From: Accumulibacter sp.
GTDB taxonomy: Bacteria > Pseudomonadota > Gammaproteobacteria > Burkholderiales > Rhodocyclaceae
Direction: 5' to 3'
DNA length: 64,000 nucleotides
Assembly: GCF_036625195.1 (NCBI RefSeq)
Contig: NZ_JAZKUG010000001.1
Span: forward strand, 2,914,001 to 2,978,000
Part shown: piece after piece, positions 9,305 through 18,217 of the stretch
How positions within the stretch are numbered: position 1 is the stretch's first letter
Layout of the letters: every line of letters begins with the position of its first letter
Notes under the pieces: generated by a model
Database searches by the model: none
What the model saw: only the letters and a program-made list of their open reading frames with translations
Told to the model about the DNA's origin: nothing
Program-made: the position numbers and the translations under genes

Positions 9305-10464
9305 ACTGGCTGCTGCCCGAGCACATCGCCGACGCCCTGCCGGCCGAGGCCGCGCGCATCGAGACCATGCGCCGCCGGCTGCTCGACCTGTTTCGCGTGC
9401 ATGGCTACGAACTGGTCCTGCCGCCGTTGCTCGAGCATCTCGAGTCGCTGCTCACCGGCTCCGGCCAGGATCTGCGGTTGCGCACCTTCAAGCTCGTCGA
9501 TCAGCTCTCCGGCCGCACCCTCGGCGTGCGGGCCGACATGACGCCGCAGGTGGCGCGGATCGACGCCCATCTGCTCAACCGGCAGGGTGTCACCCGCCTG
9601 TGCTATTGCGACAGCGTGCTGCACACGCTGCCCGCGGCGCTCGGTGCCAGCCGCGAGCCGATACAGCTCGGGGCCGAGCTCTACGGTCACGCCGGCGTCG
9701 CTGCCGACCGTGAGGTCATTCGGCTGATGGCCGCCACGCTGGCCGCGGCCGAGGTCAGCGCGGCGCGCATCGACCTTGGCCATGTCGCCGTCTTTCGCGC
9801 CCTGGCCGCAGCCGCCTGTGTCGACGGCGAACTCGAAGCGACCCTGCTGCTGTTGCTGCAGGGCAAGGATCTGCCCGGTCTGGCCGACACCTGCCGCCGT
9901 CTCGACGAGCCCTGGCGCAGCGCACTGCTCGTGCTGCCGGAACTCTACGGCGACGTCGACATCCTGGCTCGCGCGAGGCGGGAACTGCCCCCCTTGCCGG
10001 GGATCGTCGCCGCGTTGGCGACGCTGCAGGAATTGCAGGTCTCGCTCCCCGATCTGCCACTTTCCTTCGATCTCGCCGACCTGCGAGGGTACCACTATCA
10101 CAATGGTGTCGTCTTCGCCGCCTATTGCCCGGGCTACTCGACGGCGATCGCCCGTGGCGGCCGTTACGACGGCGTCGGCAGTGTCTTTGGCCGAGCGCGG
10201 CCGGCGACCGGTTTCTCGCTCGACCTGCGCGAGCTGGCCCGGCTGCGGGCAAGCTCGCCTCAGCCGGGCGCGATCCTCGCCCCGTGCGCGGCGGCAGGCA
10301 GCACCCTGGCGCAGGCGATCGCCGCGCTGCGCGCAGAGGGTGCAGTGGTTGTCGAATTGCTGCCGGGCGAGAACGGCAGCGAGGGACCAGCGTGCGACCG
10401 GCGGCTGGTGGAGCATGACGGGCAGTGGTTGCTCGCGAACATCGATGGGGACGGATCAGTCTGA
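9301..10464 (+). CDS. hisZ: ATP phosphoribosyltransferase regulatory subunit HisZ
   Basis: 387 residues, a class II aminoacyl-tRNA-synthetase-like fold without tRNA-binding parts. Visible landmarks are the motif 2 region (RTFKLVDQLSGRTLGVRADMTPQVAR) and the histidine-binding region YYHNGVVFAAYCPG with ARGGRYDG. HisZ pairs with the short form of HisG to start histidine biosynthesis and provides feedback regulation. hisG is not in this window. The gene is embedded between DUF2065 and purA with overlaps on both sides, the usual betaproteobacterial arrangement. Confidence 0.94.
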   Translation: MNWLLPEHIADALPAEAARIETMRRRLLDLFRVHGYELVLPPLLEHLESLLTGSGQDLRLRTFKLVDQLSGRTLGVRADMTPQVARIDAHLLNRQGVTRLCYCDSVLHTLPAALGASREPIQLGAELYGHAGVAADREVIRLMAATLAAAEVSAARIDLGHVAVFRALAAAACVDGELEATLLLLLQGKDLPGLADTCRRLDEPWRSALLVLPELYGDVDILARARRELPPLPGIVAALATLQELQVSLPDLPLSFDLADLRGYHYHNGVVFAAYCPGYSTAIARGGRYDGVGSVFGRARPATGFSLDLRELARLRASSPQPGAILAPCAAAGSTLAQAIAALRAEGAVVVELLPGENGSEGPACDRRLVEHDGQWLLANIDGDGSV

Positions 10465-11771
10465 TGGCCAGGAACGTGGTGGTGGTGGGAACGCAATGGG
10501 GCGACGAGGGAAAGGGCAAGATCGTCGACTGGCTCACCGATCATGCGGGCGGCGTCGTCCGTTTTCAGGGCGGCCACAACGCCGGCCACACGCTGGTCGT
10601 CGGCGAACAGGTCTACAAGCTCAACCTGGTGCCGTCGGGGATCGTCCGCCAAGGCGTCGAGTGTTTCATTGGCAACGGCGTCGTGCTCGACATCCATCAC
10701 CTGCTGAGCGAGATTGGCCTGCTCGAGGCTGGCGGCATCGACGTCCGCTCGCGCCTGCGGATCAGCCCCGGCTGCCCGCTAATCCTCGGCTATCACGCGG
10801 CGCTCGACAACGCGCGCGAAGCCGCCCGCTGCGCCGACCTGCGAATCGGTACCACTGGCAAGGGGATCGGTCCGGCGTACGAAGACAAGGTCGCGCGGCG
10901 TGCACTGCGCGTCTATGACCTCTTCTTCCCGGACCGTCTGGCGGACAAGCTGCGGGAGAACCTCGACTATCACAACTTCGTGCTGACCCGCTATCTGAAC
11001 GCTGCCGCTGTCGATTGCGACAGCGTCCTGGCGCGGGTTCTGGCCGACGCCGAAGAGATCAAGCCGCTCGTCAGAGACGTCTCGGCGGCTCTGCACGCAC
11101 TCAACCAGGCGGGCAAGAACCTCCTGTTCGAGGGCGCGCAGGGAGCGCTGCTCGACATCGACCACGGTACCTACCCCTTCGTCACCTCGTCCAACTGCGT
11201 TGCCGGGCAGGCGGCGGCCGGCTCCGGAATCGGGCCCGGGATGCTGCATTACGTTCTCGGCATCACCAAGGCCTACTGCACGCGTGTCGGCAGCGGCCCC
11301 TTCCCGAGCGAGCTCGACATCGAAAGCGTGGGACAGCCCGGTCACCAGATGTCGCAGAGAGGCCGCGAGGTCGGTACCGTCACCGGACGCAAACGGCGCT
11401 GCGGCTGGATCGACCTGGCCGCGCTGCGGCGCTCGATCCAGATCAACGGTGTCAGCGGCCTGTGCATCACCAAGCTCGATGTCCTCGACGGCCTCGACGA
11501 ACTGCGCATCTGCACCGCCTATGCCCTCGGCGGCAAGCGCGTCGAGCTGTTGCCGATGGGCGCCGACGAAGTCGCCAACTGCCAGCCGATCCTCGAGAGC
11601 ATGCCCGGCTGGTCGGCGTCGACGGTCGGCGCAGCGACGATCGATGCCCTGCCGACGACGGCACGGGCCTATCTCGAGCGGATCGAGGAGCTCTGCGGCG
11701 TGCCGATCGACATCGTCTCGACCGGTCCCGAGCGTCGTGAAACCATCGTCCGCCGCCACCCGCTGGCCTGA
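10464..11771 (+). CDS. purA: adenylosuccinate synthetase
   Basis: 435 residues from ATG 10464, which overlaps the hisZ stop by one base (TGATG). The GTP-binding loop WGDEGKGK is at 12-19, with catalytic D14 and H42 (GGHNAGHT). The IMP/aspartate-binding segments TTGKGIGPAYEDKV, EGAQGALLDIDHGTYPFVTSSN, TGRKRRCGW and TKLDVLDGL follow in normal order. It converts IMP, aspartate and GTP to adenylosuccinate in AMP synthesis. The upstream extension to 10425 overlaps hisZ and is not conserved, so 10464 was chosen. Confidence 0.97.
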   Translation: MARNVVVVGTQWGDEGKGKIVDWLTDHAGGVVRFQGGHNAGHTLVVGEQVYKLNLVPSGIVRQGVECFIGNGVVLDIHHLLSEIGLLEAGGIDVRSRLRISPGCPLILGYHAALDNAREAARCADLRIGTTGKGIGPAYEDKVARRALRVYDLFFPDRLADKLRENLDYHNFVLTRYLNAAAVDCDSVLARVLADAEEIKPLVRDVSAALHALNQAGKNLLFEGAQGALLDIDHGTYPFVTSSNCVAGQAAAGSGIGPGMLHYVLGITKAYCTRVGSGPFPSELDIESVGQPGHQMSQRGREVGTVTGRKRRCGWIDLAALRRSIQINGVSGLCITKLDVLDGLDELRICTAYALGGKRVELLPMGADEVANCQPILESMPGWSASTVGAATIDALPTTARAYLERIEELCGVPIDIVSTGPERRETIVRRHPLA

Positions 11772-11845
11772 TCGCAGCGGTTCGAGCGCCGCTTCTGCCA
11801 AGCCGCGAAGCCGTCGCCGTCCCTCGTCGATGGAAGCGGATTGCC

Positions 11846-13249
11846 ATGAAACCTGAAATTCGAACCGACGTTGCCATCATCGGTGCCGGTAGCGCCGGCC
11901 TGTACGCGATGCGCGAAGTCCGCCAGGCGGGCCGCTCCTTCGTGCTGATCGATCACGGCCCGCTCGGCACCACCTGTGCCCGGGTCGGTTGCATGCCGTC
12001 GAAGGTGGCACTGCATGCCGGCCGCCTGTGGGCTGCGCGCAAGGAGATTGCAGGAGTCGATGGCCTCGATGCGCTCAGTCTCGATACGGCCCGACTGTGG
12101 GCTGCACTGCGTGAGCAGCGTGACCAGTTCGCCAGCCGGCCGGAAAAGGCGGCGCGTTCGATGGCCGGAGACTTTCTGCTCGAGGGCCCGGCGCGTTTTC
12201 GCGAAGCGGGCGTGCTCGAAGTAAGTCTTGGGGAGAATGTCCAGATCGTCCGCGCCGGGGCTGTGGTCATCGCCACCGGTTCGCGTCCGGTTGTGCCGGC
12301 TTGGCTGGCGACAGTGGCTGAACGAACGCTGACGACCGAGCAGCTCTTCGAGTTGCCGGTCTTGCCCAAGCGCGTTGGCGTGCTCGGCCTCGGGGCGATC
12401 GGGCTGGAAATGGGACTGGCGTTGTCACGCCTTGGCGTCGAAGTGATTGGCGCCGATGTGGCGAATACGGTGGCCGGCATCGTCGACCCAGTGATCGGCG
12501 AGCGAGCAGTTGGCCGCTTCATGCGCGAAATCACCATCTGGCTGGGCCGCGAAGTGTCGGTGTCGACCAGCGGGGACGAGGTGCTGATGTGCTCCGGTGA
12601 GCGCGTGGCCCGCGTCGATCTGTTGCTTGCCGCGCTCGGACGGAGGCCGAATGTCGACGGCCTGAACCTCGCGGCGGCAGGCATCGAGGTCGACGGACGC
12701 GGCTTGCCGAAGTTCGATCCGGCGACGATGCAGATCGGCGCCTTGCCCGTGTTCATCGCCGGTGACGCCACTGGCGACCGGCCGCTGATGCACGAGGCAG
12801 CCGACGAGGGCGCGATCGCCGGTTACAACGCGGCGCGCAGCGACATCACCAGGTTCCGGCGCAAGGTGCCGCTCGGCATGGCTTTCTCGGATCCGGATGT
12901 GGCCGCCGTCGGTGCACGACTCGACCAGTTGGACGCGCAATCCATCGTTATCGGCAGCGCGGGCGGGGACAGCAACGGGCGCGCCAGAATCCTCGGAGGG
13001 GAAGACAGCCTGCTGCGCGTCTATGCTGATGCGCGTGACGGCAAGCTGCTCGGCGCTGCCATGGTGGCGACCGGCGGCGAACACATTGCCCATCTGCTGG
13101 CCTGGGCCATCCAGCGCGGCGAGACGGCGCAAAGTCTGTTGCAGTTGCCGTTCTATCATCCGGTCGTCGAGGAACTGCTGCAGACTGCGCTGAAGGAGAT
13201 CGCCGAGATGTTTTCCGACGGCCTGCCGGTTGGCTTGGTGCGGACCTAG
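11846..13249 (+). CDS. dihydrolipoyl-dehydrogenase-like flavin disulfide oxidoreductase
   Basis: 467 residues of the class I pyridine-nucleotide-disulfide oxidoreductase family. The FAD-binding GxGxxG is GAGSAG (13-18), the redox-active pair is C44/C49 in TTCARVGCMPSK, the NAD-binding motif is GLGAIGLEMG, and the second FAD motif is PVFIAGDATGDRP. The C-terminal dimerisation domain carries the catalytic His-Glu pair H438 and E443 (YHPVVEE), spaced as in lipoamide dehydrogenases. It is not beside 2-oxoacid dehydrogenase genes, so its substrate is open: a spare Lpd or another disulfide reductase are both possible. A 74-base gap separates it from purA. Confidence 0.85.
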   Translation: MKPEIRTDVAIIGAGSAGLYAMREVRQAGRSFVLIDHGPLGTTCARVGCMPSKVALHAGRLWAARKEIAGVDGLDALSLDTARLWAALREQRDQFASRPEKAARSMAGDFLLEGPARFREAGVLEVSLGENVQIVRAGAVVIATGSRPVVPAWLATVAERTLTTEQLFELPVLPKRVGVLGLGAIGLEMGLALSRLGVEVIGADVANTVAGIVDPVIGERAVGRFMREITIWLGREVSVSTSGDEVLMCSGERVARVDLLLAALGRRPNVDGLNLAAAGIEVDGRGLPKFDPATMQIGALPVFIAGDATGDRPLMHEAADEGAIAGYNAARSDITRFRRKVPLGMAFSDPDVAAVGARLDQLDAQSIVIGSAGGDSNGRARILGGEDSLLRVYADARDGKLLGAAMVATGGEHIAHLLAWAIQRGETAQSLLQLPFYHPVVEELLQTALKEIAEMFSDGLPVGLVRT

Positions 13250-13268
13250 TCGGTCGTTTCGCGGTCCC

Positions 13269-13298
13269 GCCGTGGCCCGCCGGCGGTCGGGCCACGGC
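13269..13298 (+). terminator. possible terminator hairpin after the Lpd-like gene
   Basis: GCCGTGGCCC (13269-13278) pairs perfectly with GGGCCACGGC (13289-13298) around a 10-base loop, 20 bases after the stop codon. There is no T-run behind it, so it may be a Rho-independent terminator of poor quality or a plain 3' stabilising hairpin. Confidence 0.45.
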
Positions 13299-13597
13299 GA
13301 AGAAGCGTCGATCGAATCCGGTGGTCCCGCGGATGCCGCACGCGGGTTGAACGGTGAAGCCCCGGCCATCGCTGCTGGTGCCCGCCGGCATTGGCGCCGA
13401 ATCAAAAACAATCGTCGCACCGGGACTTGGCCGCACACGCTTGTGCTGGACTTCGGACGCCTCGAGGCCTGTGGTGCAGAAGCAGCACAAGCGACTCTTC
13501 GAGATCGCCTTGCTGCACGCGGGGCCTGCGCGCTGGCCGCGGGCCATTCGGTCGGAATGGATGTCGGGATCAGGTTGCCCAGGCACGGATGTCCTTT
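13299..13597. other. intergenic stretch with no supported gene
   Basis: This interval lies between the hairpin behind the Lpd-like gene and the ParE-type relic. Reading frames cross it on both strands, but none resembles a known family or has a credible start site. Nothing functional is visible. Confidence 0.4.
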
Positions 13598-13692
13598 TCA
13601 GTCACGCCGTGGCGGCCATTCCCGGGATCTGTGGACCAGCGACAAGACCCATATCGTTTCCCGCTCGAGCTCGCAGACCAGGCGAGGGCTCT
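13598..13692 (-). pseudogene. C-terminal fragment of a RelE/ParE-type toxin gene, cut by an IS
   Basis: Read on the minus strand, the ISKra4 target site continues into RLVCELERETIWVLSLVHRSREWPP and a stop at 13598. This is the typical end of ParE-family toxins (a Tyr/Val-rich strand, then HxxREWPP). Removing the IS and one copy of its 9-bp duplication joins it in frame to the piece at 18667-18830, giving ...CELIAHESPR-LVCELERE... The toxin is therefore disrupted, and its N-terminus is missing as well. No antitoxin gene was found beside it. Confidence 0.7.
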
Positions 13693-13719
13693 GGGTGCAA
13701 TCGGAAGTGCGACTGTGGA

Positions 13720-14748
13720 TCAGGCGGCCTGTTGACGTGTGGACTGCCAATAGCGGTCCCACTCCTGGTTGGCGCGGCAGACACGCAGCGCCAGCATGTG
13801 CTTGGCGTTTTTCAGTTTCCACCAAGCGCCGGCCCGCTTGAGACGGTCCTGGATGAGGTAACGGTGTGCGCTTTCGATTTCGCCGGACCCTATTGGCAGC
13901 CCGGCCACGAGCGCGTCTTGATAGTTGAACTGCCCCGGGCGATTGGTGAGATAGCGATGCGCCGCGCGCACCGGGGCGTTGGCATCGGGAACGGTGTCGT
14001 CCTCGACGAATCGCTGCAGTTCCTCGACGACGTCCTGGAGGCGGTTCTGTTTCAGCCGATCCTTCTGCGTTTCCAGCCAAGCCCTCGCCGCCGTGCCGGC
14101 GATCGTGTCCCCTGCGGCCGTCAGGTAGTCACAGACATGGTAGAAATCGACGAGAAAGTGGCCTTGCAGTCCGAATTGCTCACTCACCTGATCCGCAATC
14201 CATGCGGCGCCGTCGCTGACCGCATGGACCTTGGTCTTACGCCCCAGTCCGGCCTGAACCGCCGTGCGCAACAGCGTCTCTCCGACCTGGTCGGGCGGGC
14301 CCACGGTGGCGCCGAACACCGGGGTGACGGAGCCCGGCGCATGGACCAGACTCAAACGCGCTTCCCTCCAGCCCACCCGGCGGGTCTTGCGGCGGTCCAC
14401 TTTCGCGCTCTGGTCGTCCGATTCGGCCGTCTCCACGACGGGAATCATGCTCCCATCGATCTCGCCGATCAACTGCTCTACGCCGTCTCGTGCCGGGATT
14501 TTTGCCGCCGCTTTCGGGCGCTCGTCGATCGTCGCGGCATGCCGCAAGACGATCGGCCAGCACGTACTGGCGGACACCTCGATACCGTAGTGCTCTTTCA
14601 GCTTCTGCGGAATGCGCGCCGCGGGCGCGTCCGCCCCGAAATCAACGATCGCTCGCTGCAGCGGCTCCGAGCAGCCCCGGCAGACCACCTCCGCCGAACG
14701 CGTGAATGGCCGGATCTCCGGCCCGCGCGTCCCTTGCCGGAAGACCTG
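13720..14748 (-). pseudogene. 3' part of the ISKra4-like transposase, copy A (split by IS21)
   Basis: Minus-strand frame covering the catalytic two thirds of the transposase: CRGCSEPLQRAIVDFGAD zinc-knuckle-like start, first catalytic Asp region IGEIDGSMIPVVE, VSDGAAWIADQV, FLVDFYHVCDYL and the final acidic region GSGEIESAHRYLIQDRLKRAGAWW. These landmarks match ISKra4-family DDE transposases. The upstream part lies beyond the IS21 insertion at 18218-18545, so copy A cannot make its own transposase. The intact equivalent is at 49091-50447. Confidence 0.85.
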
Positions 14749-14867
14749 TGTCAATGGTGGTCAAGAAGCGCCGATAACTGGCTGCGAGCGGTCGAGGATG
14801 TGACCGGGGAGGGATGGTCCATGGTCGAGACGGATTGGGGTTTCGGGGCGGCTGGGCGACCGATGGT

Positions 14868-14928
14868 GCGGCAGGAGGGCGCGTCGGAAGGAGCCCGAAG
14901 GGCGACTGGAGACGCGCCCTCCTGCCGC
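14868..14928. repeat. 18-bp perfect inverted repeat in the IS21-1 leader
   Basis: GCGGCAGGAGGGCGCGTC (14868-14885) pairs perfectly with GACGCGCCCTCCTGCCGC (14911-14928); the 25-base loop contains a second small stem (GCCC/GGGC). A shorter dyad follows: GGGCACGACA (15031-15040) with TGTCGTGCCC (15069-15078). The region from the IS end to 15165 has no supported gene. The hairpins may block read-through transcription into istAB or act as transposase sites. Confidence 0.7.
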
Positions 14929-15165
14929 GCGGCGGCCATCGGGGAAACCTGCCGCGGATGCGGCCAAGGGTTGCAGGCGGGGATGATAAGCCCGCTCGCG
15001 ATGCGGTAAAAAGGACCCGCCAAGGAGAACGGGCACGACACCGGCCAAACCCGCAAAGTCCACGCCGATGTCGTGCCCCACACCGTGCTGGGCACGGGTG
15101 CAGGGAGAGTATTTCACGAGCGGCGTCTTCCTGTCGATAGCTCATTGGCGTGACGGGAACCGCCA

Positions 15166-15618
15166 ATGGAAGCCACCGGCCGACTCTTCCTGTGCCATTG
15201 CTGCCGCACCCAGGTCGTCGTCTGCAGCCGCTGCGACCGGGGCCAGATCTACTGTGCTGCTGGCTGCGCCGAGGCGGCCCGCCGCGCTTCCCTCCAGGCA
15301 GCCGGCCGCCGTTACCAGAAGAGCCGGAATGGCCGCCTCAAGCATGCCGAAAGAAACCGCCGTTACCGGCTGCGTCAGCAGAATGTGACGCATCAGGGTT
15401 CTATGCCACCGGCACCAGATGATTTACTGCCGGCGAACTCGGCAGTGGGCCCGGAACCGGCGGCAGTCGGTTCGACCGCCCCTTCCCGGACGGTGCGCTG
15501 CCATTTCTGCGGGATGCGCTGTTCGGGCTGGCTCAGGCAGGGCTTCCTGGGCAGCTGCCGGGTTCCATCCGCTATCTCACCTGATCGAAGAGGAACCCGA
15601 GTTGAGCATTTCCACTGA
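15166..15618 (+). CDS. IS21 accessory zinc-ribbon-like protein
   Basis: 150 residues. The N-terminus is cysteine-rich (FLCHCCRTQVVVCSRCDRG then IYCAAGC), giving CxxC-type metal ligand pairs. A basic middle follows (RRYQKSRNGRLKHAERNRRYR, then VTHQGS) and another CxxC near the end (RCHFCGMRC then RQGFL). I believe similar small proteins precede istA in some proteobacterial IS21 elements, but this is from memory. It overlaps the presumed istA start by 17 bases. The likely role is DNA or RNA binding in support of transposition; no function is proven. Confidence 0.65.
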   Translation: MEATGRLFLCHCCRTQVVVCSRCDRGQIYCAAGCAEAARRASLQAAGRRYQKSRNGRLKHAERNRRYRLRQQNVTHQGSMPPAPDDLLPANSAVGPEPAAVGSTAPSRTVRCHFCGMRCSGWLRQGFLGSCRVPSAISPDRRGTRVEHFH

Positions 15619-17101
15619 TACGCAAGCGCAGATTCTGCGCTACTACCATGCCGAGCGCTGGCGCATCGGCACCATCGCCAGCCAGCTGGGCGTCCATCAT
15701 GGCACCGTCCGGCGTGTCCTGACGCAGGCGGGTCTGCCACGCACCGGCATCGCGCCGCGGCCTTCCCGCATCGACCCCTACCTGCCCTTGATCCACGCGA
15801 CCCTGGCGCAGTTTCCGACCCTGACGGCCAGGCGGCTGTACGTCATGGTCAAGGAACGCGGCTACTCCGGCGGTCCCGATCACTTTCGTCATCTGGTCGC
15901 CTTGCATCGTCCGCGACCGAAGGCGGAAGCCTACCTGCGGCTCTCGACGCTGCCCGGCGAACAGGCACAGGTCGATTGGGGGCACTTCGGCCACCTGGAA
16001 ATCGGCCGCGCTCGCCGGGCACTGCTGGCTTTCGTGATGGTGCTGGCGTGGTCGCGCATGATCTATCTGCGCTTCTTTCTCGATGCGCGCATGGAGAACT
16101 TCCTGCGCGGCCATGTCGGAGCGTTTGACGCCTGGAGGGGTCTGCCGAGAGTGCTGCTGTACGACAACCTCAAGAGCGCCGTCCTCGAGCGACAAGGGCA
16201 GGCGATCCGTTTCAATCCCACCCTACTGCAGTTCGCCGGTCATTATCGCTACGAGCCTCGCCCGGTGGCGATCGCGCGGGGCAATGAGAAGGGGCGCGTG
16301 GAAAGGGCCATTCGCTATGTTCGCGAAGCCTTCTTCGCCGGTCGCAGCTTCCTGGATCTGGCGGACCTCAATGCACGGGCGGAAGCTTGGTGTTCGGGAG
16401 AGGCGGCGGACCGGCGTTGCCCCGAGGACCCTTCGCTGAGCGTGCGCGAAGCCTTCGCGCTGGAAGCCGCCCATCTGCTGGCGCTGCCGGAGCATGCGTA
16501 TCCGACCGATGAGCAGGTGGCGGTGAAGGTCGGCAAGACGCCCTATGTGCGCTTCGACCTGAATGACTATTCGGTGCCGCCGGAGCAGGTGCAGCAGACG
16601 CTGACGGTGGTCGCCGACCCGCTGCGAGTGCGCATCGTCGATGGGCCGACGCTACTGGCGACGCACCGGCGCAGTTATGACCGGGGGCAGTGCATCGAGG
16701 ATCCCGCCCATATCGCGACGCTGGTCGAACAGAAGCACCAAGCGAGTCTGCACCGGGGGACCGACCGGCTGACGCGGGCGGTACCGGAAAGCCGGGAGTT
16801 GCTCGTCCAGGCGGCCGGCCGGGGGGCGAATCTGGGAACGATCACGGCGGCGCTGTTGCGTCTGCTCGATCGCTACGGTGCAAGCGAGTTGCGGGCGGGC
16901 ATCGAGGAGGCCTTGGCCCGTCAGGTGCCGCACCTGAATGCGGTGCGCCTGGCGCTGGAGCGCCGGCGCGAAGCGACCGACCGGCCGCCACCGGTCGAGA
17001 TCCCCTTGCCCGAGCACCTGCAGCGCCGCGATACGCCGGTCCGGCCGCATCGGCTGGAACCCTACGACCGGCTGACGGGGGCGACCGATGATCCCGAGTG
17101 A
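15602..17101 (+). CDS. istA: IS21-family transposase IstA
   Basis: 499 residues from TTG 15602, which has AGAGGA just upstream; the open frame extends further back but overlaps the accessory gene without similarity. It has an N-terminal helix-turn-helix (RIGTIASQLGVHHGTVRRVL), then the DDE integrase core: first Asp in AQVDWGHFG, second in LYDNLKSAV, Glu in NEKGRVERAIRYVREAFF. A C-terminal beta domain (KTPYVRFDLNDYSVPPEQV) follows. It cuts and joins the IS ends and needs the ATPase IstB, whose gene overlaps the end by 14 bases. Confidence 0.92.
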   Translation: MSISTDTQAQILRYYHAERWRIGTIASQLGVHHGTVRRVLTQAGLPRTGIAPRPSRIDPYLPLIHATLAQFPTLTARRLYVMVKERGYSGGPDHFRHLVALHRPRPKAEAYLRLSTLPGEQAQVDWGHFGHLEIGRARRALLAFVMVLAWSRMIYLRFFLDARMENFLRGHVGAFDAWRGLPRVLLYDNLKSAVLERQGQAIRFNPTLLQFAGHYRYEPRPVAIARGNEKGRVERAIRYVREAFFAGRSFLDLADLNARAEAWCSGEAADRRCPEDPSLSVREAFALEAAHLLALPEHAYPTDEQVAVKVGKTPYVRFDLNDYSVPPEQVQQTLTVVADPLRVRIVDGPTLLATHRRSYDRGQCIEDPAHIATLVEQKHQASLHRGTDRLTRAVPESRELLVQAAGRGANLGTITAALLRLLDRYGASELRAGIEEALARQVPHLNAVRLALERRREATDRPPPVEIPLPEHLQRRDTPVRPHRLEPYDRLTGATDDPE

Positions 17102-17849
17102 GGCCTTGCGCAAACGGGCGGAAGCCTTGCATCTGCACGGCTTGCTGGCGCATTGGTCGGAGCTGGCCGAGTGCGCTTGGGTCGAGCCCTTGCTGACTTG
17201 GGAGGAGACCGAACGGGCCCGGCGCAGTCTGGAGCGCCGTCTCGCCGAGGCGCACATCGGTCGCTTCAAGCCGCTCGCGGATTTCGATTGGGACTGGCCG
17301 GAGCAGTGCGATCGGACAGCGATCAGCGAGTTGATGAGCCTGGAGTTCCTGAAGAGCGCGAGCAATGCCATTCTGGTCGGGGCGAGTGGGCTGGGCAAGT
17401 CGACGATCGCCCGTAACATCGCACACCGGGCCGTCCTGTCCGGGCATACGGTGCTGTTCACCACCGCCGGTCAGCTCCTCGGCGACCTGGCAGCGATCGA
17501 CAGCGATTCGGCTCTGCGCCGGCGACTGCGTCATTATGCGGCGCCGGCGCTGCTGGTGATCGACGAGGTCGGCTATCTGTCGTATTCGAACCGCCACGCC
17601 GATCTGCTCTTCGAGCTGGTCAACCGGCGCCACGAGTGCCGCAGCACGCTGATCACGACCAACCGTTCGTTCTCCGAGTGGTCGGAGGTCTTCCCCAATG
17701 CGGCCTGTACCGTCGCCCTGATCGATCGTCTCGTTCATCACGCCGAGATCGTCGCCATCAAGGGGGAATCCTATCGGCGCAAGGAGGCGCAGGAACGGAC
17801 GGAGCAGCGCACCCAGAAACGTCGATCCACCGTCGGGGCTGCCGCATGA
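17088..17849 (+). CDS. istB: IS21 helper ATPase IstB
   Basis: 253 residues of the DnaC/IstB AAA+ family. It has an N-terminal helical region (ALRKRAEALHLHGLLAHW), Walker A at VGASGLGKST, Walker B at LLVIDEVGYL, sensor-like LITTNRSFSEW and the conserved C-terminal HHAEIVAIKGESYRRKEA. IstB binds target DNA and activates the IstA transposase. It overlaps istA upstream, and its stop overlaps the next small ORF (ATGA), so all are translated together. Confidence 0.93.
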   Translation: MIPSEALRKRAEALHLHGLLAHWSELAECAWVEPLLTWEETERARRSLERRLAEAHIGRFKPLADFDWDWPEQCDRTAISELMSLEFLKSASNAILVGASGLGKSTIARNIAHRAVLSGHTVLFTTAGQLLGDLAAIDSDSALRRRLRHYAAPALLVIDEVGYLSYSNRHADLLFELVNRRHECRSTLITTNRSFSEWSEVFPNAACTVALIDRLVHHAEIVAIKGESYRRKEAQERTEQRTQKRRSTVGAAA

Positions 17850-18088
17850 AGCCTTATCACCTGCCTTCCGGACTGGGCGCTGGGCTCGATTTCCTGATCT
17901 GTGCCGACTGGACCCCGGAGCAGGCGCTGGCCGTCGTCGAACTGCTCGAAGATCTGCGTGACCGCATCTGGGCCCACTACGACCTCGCGCTCCTCGATCT
18001 GCTGCGAGATGAACGCACCGGTCCGGGCGAAACACTTCCCGGTAACCACAGCACAGCCGACGACTGGCCTGACGAACCCCCATTCTGA
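17846..18088 (+). CDS. small IS21 accessory protein downstream of istB
   Basis: 80 residues starting MKPYHLPSGLGAGLDFLICADW. It is mostly helical and acidic (TPEQALAVVELLEDLRDRIWAHYDLALLDLLRDE) with a polar tail ending DDWPDEPPF. The ATG overlaps the istB stop by four bases, strong evidence that it is translated. A terminator hairpin follows 23 bases later, still inside the element. Function unknown; a regulatory or IstB-binding role would fit the position. Confidence 0.65.
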   Translation: MKPYHLPSGLGAGLDFLICADWTPEQALAVVELLEDLRDRIWAHYDLALLDLLRDERTGPGETLPGNHSTADDWPDEPPF

Positions 18089-18111
18089 ACATCGCCGGTC
18101 GCTCAGACTTC

Positions 18112-18135
18112 AAGGGGCCTCAGCGGCCCCTTTTT
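18112..18135 (+). terminator. Rho-independent terminator of the IS21-1 operon
   Basis: AAGGGGCC (18112-18119) pairs with GGCCCCTT (18125-18132) around a 5-base loop, followed by TTTA. It lies 23 bases after the last small gene and before the right IS end. Confidence 0.8.
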
Positions 18136-18217
18136 ATGTCGACCTCAACAGTCAACCATTCTTCGCCATCTTTGCGCGCCAGATATCCGCGGTTCTTCGC
18201 AGCCACTAACAGACCTG

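Larger units (their letters stand above)
14749..18211 (+). mobile_element. IS21-family element with accessory genes (IS21-1)
   Basis: 3463 bp, starting TGTCAATGGTGG and ending in the complement of TGTTAGTGGCTG. The terminal 34 bases match imperfectly in inverted orientation (both continue AAGAA-CGC-GATA-CTGGC). The target duplication is GACCTG (14743-14748 and 18212-18217). It carries istA and istB plus two small genes, one before istA and one after istB, which makes it longer than the usual 2-2.5 kb IS21 element. It lies inside ISKra4-like copy A, so it arrived later. The transposition genes look intact. Confidence 0.92.

Noticed and set aside
13354..15009. 551-codon plus-strand frame through the IS junction
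   Set aside because: It reads antisense through the ISKra4 transposase and across the IS21 boundary; the same antisense frame reappears in copy B.
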